From Erinaceus europaeus (lineage: Eukaryota; Chordata; Mammalia; Eulipotyphla; Erinaceidae), in the NCBI RefSeq assembly GCF_950295315.1, contig NC_080175.1, positions 89,180,161-89,244,160 on the forward strand: a stretch of 64,000 bases of DNA. Reading direction: 5' to 3'. Made by a program: the position numbers and the translations under genes. A model generated the notes under the pieces. It worked only from the letters and a program-made list of their open reading frames with translations. It searched no databases and was not told the origin of the DNA. Position 1 is the first letter of the stretch. The number at the start of each line of letters is the position of its first letter. Shown piece after piece: positions 56,040 through 64,000 of this stretch.

Positions 56040-57065
56040 CTTAGTTTCTACAGCAAGAAACAAAATATGAACATCCAGTTAGTTAGAGATACATTTACTC
56101 ATGTAACATAAAAAGTCACTTTGCACAGTAAGTCACAATTAGGAAGACATGCATATGATATAGAACTTCAATGAGGCAGACTGAATAAATAGAAAGTCCT
56201 GTTTTAGTAGGGATCTTGTAGAAGTCAATGTAGTAACAATAGTAGGATGGCAGCTATATTGGAATTTAGTTGCCATAGGAAGAGACCCTATGGTACAACT
56301 GGAAGAAATATTCCATTTATGATGCACAGATTGCCACTCTGTTCCAGTCATCCAGTGTTATAGCTGAAATTTCAAACTTCTTTAATTCCCATGTTTCTTA
56401 ACTTTGGGGAATATAGCCTAAACTAGGTTCTTTTGACAGCAGATTTTTCAGTCCCTATCCAGGACCATACAAACACAGGCTCCTTACTCCCGTTGTCACA
56501 GAGACAGAGGTGACAGAGGAAATCACCTAGACTGATAGATTGCTTTTGTAGCATGAATAAAATCTGAAATTCAATAACTATAAAATATTAAGAATTCTCA
56601 CTGAAATTGAAAGTGCAATGGAAGAAAATTTGCACAAAATGTTGGAAAACATGAGGGGAAGTGCAAGAAAAGTCCTAACATATGTCAATGAGATAATAAT
56701 CCGGTAACTGAGCTAAACAACAGTGGAGAAGAATGCCAGCAGAAGGAAGCCAAAGTATAGAACTGTAAGCAGGAGTGGAACTCACAGGGTAACAAGTGCT
56801 TTATTAGATGCATGCTTCAAGTTTCAGCGCTGATACCACAAAGAAGTCCCACAGCATGGGGCACAGCTCAGTTCTGTGTTGTCTCTCCTTTCTCTTTTTT
56901 TTTTTTTTTTGTCTCTGCCTTTCTCTTTATAATATTGTAACATTCAGTCTGGGGTCAGTAAAACCATGAATACTCAAAGGCCTCAGTTTCTCTATGCTCA
57001 ATGCCCAACCCCAAGCCACCCCAAAAGGAAATGATTACTGTTACTATACAGAAGGTGCTCTATAA
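56040..57065. other. Unassigned sequence
   Basis: A SINE-C-like stretch (GCATGCTTCAAGTTTCAGCG, a CT/T-rich run near 56890) may lie at 56770-56945. The rest is not recognised. Confidence 0.35.
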
Positions 57066-57077
57066 AAATTAATTCCC

Positions 57078-57352
57078 CGGAGTCGGGCTGTAGCGCAGTG
57101 GGTTAAGCGCAGGTGGCGCGAAGCACAAGGACCGGCGTAAGGATCCCGGTTCGAGCCTCCGGCTCCCCACCTGCAGGGGAGTCGCTTCACGGGTGGTGAA
57201 GCAGGTCTGCAGGTGTCTGTCTTTGTCTCCCCCTCTCTGTCTTCCCCTCCTCTCTCCATTTCTCTCTGTCTTATCCAACAATGACATCAACAACAATAAC
57301 TACAACAACAATGGAAACAAAAAGGAAATAAATTTTTTAAAAAATTAAAAAA
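57078..57352 (+). mobile_element. SINE-A, near consensus, first of a tandem pair
   Basis: Box A TAGCGCAGTGGG and box B GGTTCGAGCC are intact and CpGs are preserved. The left TSD is AAATTAATTCCC at 57066-57077, repeated after the copy at 57353-57364. Confidence 0.97.
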
Positions 57353-57364
57353 AAATTAATTCCC

Positions 57365-57672
57365 GGGAGTTGGACAGTAGTGCAGTGGATTAAGCACACA
57401 TGGCCCCAAATGCAAGGATCCCGGTTTGAGCCCCCCCCCCCCCCACTCCACACATGCAGGGGAGTCGCTTCACAGGTGGTGAAGCAGGTTTGCAGGTGTC
57501 TATCTTTCTCTCCCCTATAATCCAGTAACTGGAATCCAGTAACTCCCCCTCTTCTCTCCATTTTTCTCTGTCCTATCCAACAATGACGATGTCAATAACA
57601 ACAATAACTACAAAAACAATACAAAAAAACAAGGGCAACAAAAGGGAAAATAAATATAAAAAATATATTAAA
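57365..57672 (+). mobile_element. SINE-A, second of a tandem pair
   Basis: It begins right after the middle TSD copy and is followed by AATTTAATTCCC (57673-57684), a third copy with one mismatch. It has a C-run of 14 after box B and a local tandem duplication (AATCCAGTAACT twice). It is more diverged than its neighbour at several CpGs, so the left copy probably arrived second. Confidence 0.95.
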
Positions 57673-57689
57673 AATTTAATTCCCATTGA

Positions 57690-58222
57690 AAGATTAAACA
57701 TGAAGTGGAATCCTGAATCATAACTTTGCTGAGAACTTAAATGAAGACTATGTGGAACAAAATTCACGTATATTTTATGACATTTGCATAATAGCATATT
57801 CTTAGTTAATATAAATTATATGTTACATCAATAAAAGTAAAAGATAATTACATGAGTCAGAATAAACTAGGGTACCTTATGTTGTTACACAGCCCCCAAG
57901 TCTCAGGAATTTAACAATCAACATTTATGCTTGATGACAAATGTCAGTCTGACTGAGTATTTTTCTTGAGAAATTCTCTTCCATGTAATAAATTAGCAAT
58001 CCAATGGAGGGGTTTTTCACTCTACAGACAAAAAGAAGAGAATGAAATAATCCTTATTTATTTCATAAATTTCCACCTGGAATTTATTTACCTTTCATAC
58101 TGACAAAAAGAAAAAGCAGCTCGTACAATTACACTGAACTTCACAGGGACATAGAAGTACACTTATTCCTTATGCCAAAGAGAAGAACATGCAAGAAATA
58201 CTACTTTATATTTCAATGATAC
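57690..58222. other. Unassigned sequence
   Basis: Nothing recognised. Confidence 0.4.
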
Positions 58223-58233
58223 AAAAGCCAACA

Positions 58234-58494
58234 TTTTAAAAATATTTATTCCCTTTTGTTGCCCTTGTTGTTTTATTGTTGTTGTCATTGTTGGGTAGGA
58301 CAGAGAGAAATGGAGAAAGGAGGGGAAGACAGAGAGAGGGAGAGAAAGATAGAAACCTGCAAATCTTCTTCACCGCTTGTAAAGTGAGTCCCCTACAAGT
58401 GGGGAGCTTGGGGCTCGAACCAGGATCTTTACACCGGTGGTCCTTGCGCTTTGGGCCACCTTGTCTTAACCCGCTGTGCTACCGCCTGACTCCC
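58234..58494 (-). mobile_element. SINE-A, antisense, TSD
   Basis: Perfect 11-bp TSD AAAAGCCAACA at 58223-58233 and 58495-58505. Slight divergence in the body (AAGTGAGTCCCCTACAAG). Confidence 0.94.
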
Positions 58495-58505
58495 AAAAGC
58501 CAACA

Positions 58506-58829
58506 ATTGTTGAAAAAAGTTATAATGAACATTCGGTTTGCAAATGTAACACACTAAATTAAACATATTTCATTTGATCAAATTGAAAAAGTAATATGAC
58601 TTTTAAAAGTATGTGGTTTATTCTTTAGTACTTTGAATATGATTACATTTGCCTAATATTGAAAACATTGTGCTTTAATATCATAATCTTTATGACTGTC
58701 ACATAAATTAATACATGAATATTTTATAGGATCTCATAATTAGAAATCATTCTTTTATTTACATATTTATGTGTGTTCTTAGTCCTAATAAATAGTTCAA
58801 ACCTCCTTGTGATAATAAATAAACTCGTC

Positions 58830-58831
<2 letters not shown>
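58506..58831. other. AT-rich unique sequence
   Basis: Nothing recognised. Confidence 0.4.

Positions 58832-58869
<38 letters not shown>
58832..58869 (+). repeat. (CA)n microsatellite
   Basis: About 19 CA units just upstream of a SINE-A+. Confidence 0.97.
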
Positions 58870-58875
<6 letters not shown>

Positions 58876-58878
58876 TGA

Positions 58879-59572
58879 GGGCCAGGTGGTGGTGCAGTGA
58901 GATAAGTGTACATGGTCATGCACAGTGCAAGGACCTGCATAAGGATCCTGGTTCTAGCCCCTGCACCCTACCTGCAGAAAGTAACTTCATAAGCAGTGAA
59001 CCAGGTGAGCAGGTGCCTCTCTTTCTCTCGCCCTCTCTGTCTTCCCGTCCTCTCTTGATTTCTCTTTTTCCTATCCAACAACAAAACAACAGCAAAAACA
59101 ACAATAACAATAAGAACAAATGTTGGTATGCTTCTAAATCCTGCTTATAAGACCTTCTGTTTTGATCATCACATTAGGTTCCTTTGTATTACTTAGGATG
59201 TATTCTATTTACATAACCACTGTTAACTAAGCCCTTCCCTGCCTCCAGAACATTGGTTTAATCCTCACTGGTTCGTGCTTTTCCCTTCTCCCCACACCCC
59301 ATCCTACGTACTTCCTTTTTCCTAACTCTTCCACCTCAGGAGAGATGCAGGACAGAATTGTGTTGTGATTAGAAAAGATTAGATTGTTGAACTGCATCCC
59401 CGCTCATCAATAAAGAGATACTGCTTCCCAGCTCAGCCATGAGTCCCTGGTCCTCTCTCTCTCCCCTGCCCGTGAAGCTAGCACGACAAAAAACAAAGGC
59501 AACAAAATGGGGAAAGTGGCATTCAGGAGTAGTGCAGGTACCTAGTGCCACAGATAACCCTGAACTGCAATT
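58879..59572 (+). mobile_element. SINE-A+ split by an LTR
   Basis: The left part to about 59120 has the head GTGGTGCAGTGAGATAAG, body and (AAC)n linker. The right part from 59488 resumes with AACAAAGGCAACAAAATGGGG and the extension (TTCAGGAGTAGTGCAGG, then CACAGATAACCCTGAA). The intervening 367 bp are an LTR. Confidence 0.85.
59121..59487 (+). mobile_element. LTR inserted in a SINE-A+
   Basis: It starts TGTTGGTATGC and ends GCTAGCACGACA, with AATAAA in CATCAATAAAGAGATACTGC. TTTACATAACCACTG and CCTGCCTCCAGAACATTGG resemble the LTR at 46674, so it is a diverged member of the same broad group. No clear TSD, because the target is A-rich. Confidence 0.7.
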
Positions 59573-60577
59573 GATCTTTGAGTAATTTTCTATTTGATTA
59601 ATACATTTGAATGAATGCTAACTTATCCCATATACCCAAATATTATGCATGTTTAGATGTTATGCTGAGTAGAAAAATCTTGTGAATTTGTTTCTCCTTC
59701 TCCTTCTCCTTCTCCTTCTCCTTCTCCTTCTCCTTCTCCTTCTCCTTCTCCTTCTTCTTCTTCTTCTTCTTCTTCTTCTTCTTCTTCTTCTTCTTTTCCT
59801 ATTTCAGTCATACATCAAATGCTAATCATAAAGTTTTCCTCTTTGGGAGCTTATCTGATTTTTTTTTTTCTGCTAGTAGCTTCTTGAAATTTATTTTTTC
59901 TTCCTAAAGACAACTTTAATATTTTTATTTTTATTTTCTAGGTTCTCTGCCTTAAAATTTTGGATTTTCACAGGTAAGTATCATTAAATATCATAGTTTG
60001 ACTCGGTATTTTAGACAGGGAAAATTGCTGCAAGAGTTGGAATGGTCTCTGCTTTAGAGATACTGAGAGATAAAGAGTCTCTGGAGACACATGTTCAGAA
60101 AAATGTTTCAATGATTCTCTGCATGCTTCTGTTATTCTGCTGATTATTTATTTATCTTACGCAATTTTGTCTTAGTTAGCATTTAATTTGAGTACATCAC
60201 TAACCACCAAAGTGACGGCTTTATAGGGCCATAGTCAGCCCTAAATTTGGCAAAATCTTTGATGGGTGGGTGGTGCGATTAGTTCCAGTTAATTTTGGTA
60301 GACTACTGGAAGCTTCAATATGAGCTGATGATTCTTACACGGTGGACTTAGCATATACTATATAGTCACCATGCATCAATATAGCCATAATTGTAATATA
60401 ATATTTCCCTTTGAAACACTATTATGGGAAAAAGTCTAATAACATAAGCCAGCTATTTAAACATTTATTGAATTGGTAATCAATCATACTTTCTGTCATC
60501 CTAAGTATTGCTTATACATGTATTTAATATCAGCACTTGTTCTTAAGATTGCCTTGATACTTTTTTAAAGATTTGTT
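59573..60577. other. Mostly unique AT-rich sequence
   Basis: Apart from the TTCTCC/TTC repeat nothing is recognised. Confidence 0.4.
59692..59795 (+). repeat. (TTCTCC)n then (TTC)n
   Basis: About 10 hexamer units pass directly into about 15 TTC units. The GAA/TTC strand pair is a known triplex former when long. Confidence 0.97.
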
Positions 60578-60740
60578 TTTATGTGAAGTAAAGAGAGAGA
60601 GTTTAACATGAGAGAAAGAGAGAGACAGAGAGAGAGAGAGAAGCCAGAGCACCATTTGAGTATTGTGGTAGAGATCAAATGGGAGCCTCGGGCGAGCATG
60701 TCTAGTGCTATATCAGTTGAGTCATTCCTTTATGCGTCAT
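60578..60740 (-). mobile_element. SINE-D, extended form, antisense
   Basis: GA-rich left half, CCAGAGCACCATTTGAGTAT, TGGGAGCCTCGGGCGAGCAT and TGCTATATCAGTTGAG. Confidence 0.55.
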
Positions 60741-62130
60741 GATTCCTTAATAAAGACACTACAAGGTTTTTGTAGATTCACCTATTTTATAAATATGATC
60801 TAGCGTGAGGAGCATAATATCTTTTATATTCTAAAATATCTCACGTATACTAAAGTATAAAACTTACGTATGATTTTGCTATCTCATGATAAATATTTGA
60901 AGTATTATTATTTCAATCGATGCTTTTTTGCTTTCTGGTGATAAAATCAGAATATAGCAATATGACTATTGTATACATATATGCTTCATTTTCTAGTGCA
61001 CTTATTTTCCTAGAAAACTATTTTGACACGGTTGAAAATGGCCACAAATAAAATTTTCTTAGAGTTGTTTTGAGATGATACAGCTTATATGACATTCACA
61101 GCATTCTTCATTTTCACTGACCACTAGGTTGATCACTATGATAGAATCTAGAGCTCAGCACTCAACTGATAATTGTTCAGTAACTCAAAATCTTTGCATT
61201 ATTTGAGTGTGTGCAAATGAAGCTACTATGTACAATGGCCATAGGCCAGAAAAAGTTTGCTAGACAATGTGTTTGAGTTCATGAGATCCCATTTTCCAGA
61301 GATGATGAGATTTCTTAAATTTGGAAGCAGCACAATGGCAAGCATGTTTATCACTCAGTACACTCATTTTGTGTTTCTTCTACATAGTTCATGTGATTGA
61401 AAATGCAGTGTTGTAAAGAAAAAAGAGGGAATGGATTTACCGTGTTCTTCCCCAAACAGAAATGCACTGAATTCAGAATTCTTAAACACAATTTCATATG
61501 AATCTAATAGGCATCAGGCAACTTCCCCACACTTTGGCACAAGCCAGGAGAGCTGGCACCCTGTGTTTTCAAAAGGCCCAGAACTTGACAAGCACTCTTG
61601 GATGGAAGTGTAGTGGCACAGCTGTTTGGGGAATACAATGGTGAATGTGTTTAAAATATGCTACTAGCCAATATTAAATACCGCTTCATTCTTTTTTTTT
61701 AATAAACTTTTTTTTCAAATTCGAAGCGAGATTCAGACATAAATAAAGAAATATTTTTAGAGACAATTACATATGATCCTGACTTTTTTAAAAGACCAGT
61801 ATAACTACCAACATCAGAAATTAATGAGGTCAGAGAGCTGTAAATATCCACTACTATTATTAGGTTACCTATTCATTTAACAATACTGTCTTTCACTATG
61901 CAAAATCTTTTTTAACTTTGTTGTAATATACTGTAGACTCCCCAGTGGACAGTATCTTCTCTCTGGGTGTGTCTTTCTTTCCCTGTTTCACATCTTCTAC
62001 TTAAAAGAGTATATAAAAGTAGCAGATTCATGTAGGCATAAAATCCTAGAAAAACTCTTGGCAGCAAAACAACAAACAATTGAAAATAATAAACAGTAAG
62101 AGTAAGAGTAAATGCTGTTTAAATCTATAG
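60741..62130. other. AT-rich unique sequence
   Basis: About 1.4 kb without recognised repeats. Confidence 0.4.
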
Positions 62131-62161
62131 AAAGGTGTGTGTGTGTGTGTGTGTGTGTGTA
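62131..62161 (+). repeat. (GT)n microsatellite
   Basis: About 14 GT units. Confidence 0.95.
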
Positions 62162-62279
62162 CATATGTCTGCATGTTTGTAAGCTGGACTATATTTTCTA
62201 GCATTCAAACCCTCCCATATCCATTTGAAGTTAAATTAACTCTGAAAATACTACTTCCTATTCTTCTTCTTCTTCTTCT

Positions 62280-62412
62280 TTTTTTTTTTTTTTTTACCAG
62301 AGCACTGCACTGCTCAGCTCTGGTTTATGGTGGTGCAGGGGATTGAAACTGCGACTTTGAAACTGCAGGCATGAAAGTCTCTTTGCATAACCATTATGTT
62401 ATCTACCCCAAC
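62280..62412 (-). mobile_element. SINE-D, antisense
   Basis: Best copy of the family here: ACCAGAGCACTGCACTGCTC, TATGGTGGTGCAGGGGATTG, GCATGAAAGTCTCTTTGCAT and AACCATTATGTTATCTACCC. Confidence 0.88.
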
Positions 62413-62434
62413 CTTGAAAATACTAGTATAAAAA

Positions 62435-62709
62435 AAGATTACTATGCACAGGGACTTAGATTTAAGTACCTGCTTCCTACTTGCAAGGGCAGGGGAGTTT
62501 CATGAGTGGGTCAATAGTGCTGCAGGTGTCTCTCTTTAGCACTCCCTCTATTTCACCACCTCTCAATTTCTTTCTGTTCTTTAAAATAAAGCAAACCAAA
62601 AACATAGGGGGTGGGGAGGTCACTGGGAGTGATGGCTTTTGTGTACAGGCACTGGGCTCCAGAAATACCTGCAGTGGCAAAAATAAATAAATAAATAAAT
62701 AAATAAATA
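62435..62709 (+). mobile_element. SINE with A+ tail
   Basis: Diverged head (CTATGCACAGGGACTTAG), body AGGGCAGGGGAGTTTCATG and the A+ end (CACTGGGAGTGATGGCTT, then CCAGAAATACCTGCAGTGG) with an (AAAT)n tail. Confidence 0.7.
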
Positions 62710-63138
62710 GGAAGAAAAACAGAAAAGAAAAAAGGATGAAGTGATGCTAAACTTTACTCAGTATTCCAGAACTAGAAGAACTGAATACAGTCAAGCCAGG
62801 ACTTTATAAGATATGAATCAGATATAAATAGGAGCATTAGATATTTGAGCTTATTTACTCATCAATAAGCAAACCTTTAAATAGATTGATGCGGACAAAT
62901 AATTTCTGTAGTACTGTCAAGCTGTGTCCCAAAGCTTCTTGGAAAGGAAATTGGAAGAATTATGCTGCAGAGAAAATTTTGATAACATTGGCCCATCCTA
63001 TTTGAATGTTATCATATGTCACCTATTGCCACTTTACTGAGCCCTTTTCATTGATATTTAAATTAATCCACTTTGTTTTTTATTACTATTCAAAACATAT
63101 GATGAGAACGAAAGTCCATGACATTCCTTTCAGAAATA
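62710..63138. other. Unassigned sequence
   Basis: Nothing recognised. Confidence 0.4.
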
Positions 63139-63196
63139 CTGGCTTGTTGGGAAAGTCATGACATAGTCTTCTAAGGTTTTCAAAGGTCACTTATTT

Positions 63197-64000
63197 ATAT
63201 GAAGAACAAAGACCAATCAATGATATATTTCCCAGTTTGTTCAATAGCCTTTTCCTGTCTTTTGGTGAGCTTCATAAACCCTCATTCATAGAAGGATCTG
63301 CCCTTTCTGCAAAAAAAAAAAAAATACTAAACAAGATACTGATGTACATCCTTATCTTAATTGAATATTATACCACGCATGGAGTTTTAAAGAGATTAAA
63401 ACAACTGGAAGTCTGATGGTGAAAGGTCAAGAGAGTATGGTGGGAGGGGCAAAACAAGCCATCCAAGCTCCTATAATTTTTGACAGGTGATCAAACTTGC
63501 TGTGGTCTCACATTGTCTCCCATCTATGTACTAACCAGGCCCGACCCTGCTTAGCTTCTGAGATCAGATGAGATTGAGCATGTTCAGGGTGGTATGGCTG
63601 TAAACGGTCTCACGTTGTCATGAAGAACACAATTCCTTTACGATTTCTGGATGACGGATTAATTCAAACTGTCCAATTGCTGATAGTACCTATTCAAACT
63701 GGCTGTTTGGAAACTTGCTAGGAGTTTGAAAAATCGACAATTTTAAAATCCCATCACACTGCAAGCATAATTTTCCTTTGATGAATGTCTGCTTTTGATG
63801 TCATTGGAGGTAAATCATCAAGATGGAGACCAAGACCACCTGTGCATCACGGTATTGTGAAAAGTCCATTTCTCATCACCAATGAACAGACACTTCAAAA
63901 AAGGGTCCTTTCCTCATGTTTACTTGAGCACATTGTTGATGTTTATGTGCGCTGTCAAATGAACTTCTCTGTGTTCACGAGGAACTCAAATATTGAGCTT
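63197..64000 (-). pseudogene. Mariner transposase pseudogene (DD34D)
   Basis: Mariner transposases cut and paste their own element through a DD34D triad. On the minus strand the following are readable: V-P-R-E-H near the right edge, G-D-E-K-W (63866-63880, first Asp codon 63875-63877), L-H-D-N-V-R-P (second Asp codon 63617-63619), P-P-Y-S-L-D-L-S-P-S-D-F (third Asp codon 63411-63413) and a C-terminal K-Y-I-I-D near 63220. After removing a 102-bp insertion, the second and third Asp are 104 nt apart, one base short of the 35 codons expected, so there is a 1-nt deletion. Several in-frame stops exist (for example two after the G-D-E-K-W block). It is dead. Confidence 0.9.
63515..63605 (-). pseudogene. 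RNA5S: 5S rRNA retropseudogene inside the mariner
   Basis: The 91 bp align without gaps to nucleotides 1-91 of mammalian 5S rRNA, read on the minus strand. It starts GTTTACAGCCATACCACCCT and ends GGATGGGAGAC with a few changes. The last 30 nt are absent and there is no poly(A). Flanking repeats GGTCTCACATTGTC (63504-63517) and GGTCTCACGTTGTC (63606-63619) are a TSD with one mismatch. This is a tailless retropseudogene made by L1-type machinery. The internal control region (box A, intermediate element, box C) is largely kept: AGCTAAGCAGGGTCGGGCCT is unchanged. Confidence 0.95.

Larger units (their letters stand above)
63139..64000 (-). mobile_element. Mariner DNA transposon, 3' part, runs off the window
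   Basis: The left end is probably at 63139, after the dinucleotide TA that mariners duplicate. CTGGCTTGTTGGGAAAGTCA there would be the terminal inverted repeat. The transposase reads leftward, so the 5' end lies beyond base 64000. The far inverted repeat cannot be checked. Confidence 0.75.

Noticed and set aside
57078..57160. Functional tRNA genes at SINE heads
   Set aside because: Box A and box B match, but the cloverleaf is not formed and each is followed by the SINE body and tail.
63515..63605. A functional 5S rRNA gene
   Set aside because: The last 30 nt and terminator are missing and it sits inside a dead transposon with a TSD.

Overview
The window is nuclear DNA from a placental mammal, most likely a hedgehog (Erinaceus or a close relative). 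The main reason is the density of two tRNA-derived SINE families that I associate with hedgehogs (ERI-type; the name is from memory). A mammalian L1 lineage with an unusual long 3'UTR is also present. I found no protein-coding exon, CpG island or functional RNA gene. Open reading frames over about 60 codons are mostly translations of repeats, so the region reads as gene-poor intergenic or deep-intronic DNA.

Repeat names used here. SINE-A: about 270 bp, pol III box A like TAGCGCAGTGGG, box B GGTTCGA, a body containing CACCTGCAGGGGAGTCGCTT, and a tail with (AAC/AAT)n then GGGCAACAAAAGGG. SINE-A+: the same with a 3' extension (CCAGGAGCAGTGG ... CCCAGCAATAACCCTGGAGG). SINE-B: a head like GTGGCGCACCTGGTT, a body with GGGGGAAAGCTTC, and a tail CTATCCAATAAATAAA that carries AATAAA. 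SINE-D: a short tRNA-like unit (ATAGCATAATGGTTATGCAAA ... GGTTCAATCCCC ... AGAGCTGAGCAGTGCTCTGG). SINE-C: a poorly defined family with GGAAGCTTTGGTG followed by a CT tract. Many young SINE-A/B copies have 10-18 bp target-site duplications (TSDs).

Layout. 1-16.6 kb: AT-rich DNA with scattered SINEs, an L1 3' end and an ancient CR1/L3-like relic near 9.8 kb. 16.6-18.6 kb: an L1 5'UTR with two promoter-like monomers, cut off at the start of ORF1, next to an L1 3' end. 20-25 kb: nested SINEs, an L1 with a twin-priming inversion, and a 22-copy 28-bp minisatellite. 25-38 kb: several L1 3'UTR copies, one carrying a 187-bp unidentified retrocopy, a solo LTR, and a 1.49-kb L1 copy with a 16-bp TSD. 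38-50 kb: dense SINEs, a second LTR and a 7SK RNA pseudogene. 50-59 kb: a second inverted L1, tandem SINE-A insertions sharing one target site, and an LTR inside a SINE. 59-63 kb: mostly unique AT-rich DNA. 63.1-64 kb: a decayed mariner transposon split by a 5S rRNA retropseudogene.

Nothing here works as a gene system. The content is a layered record of retrotransposition: L1 machinery mobilised SINEs, 5S RNA and possibly 7SK. The most unusual items are the mariner/5S nest, the minisatellite, the truncated L1 promoter copy, the unidentified 187-bp insert, and an open frame of about 115 codons shared by L1 3'UTR copies.
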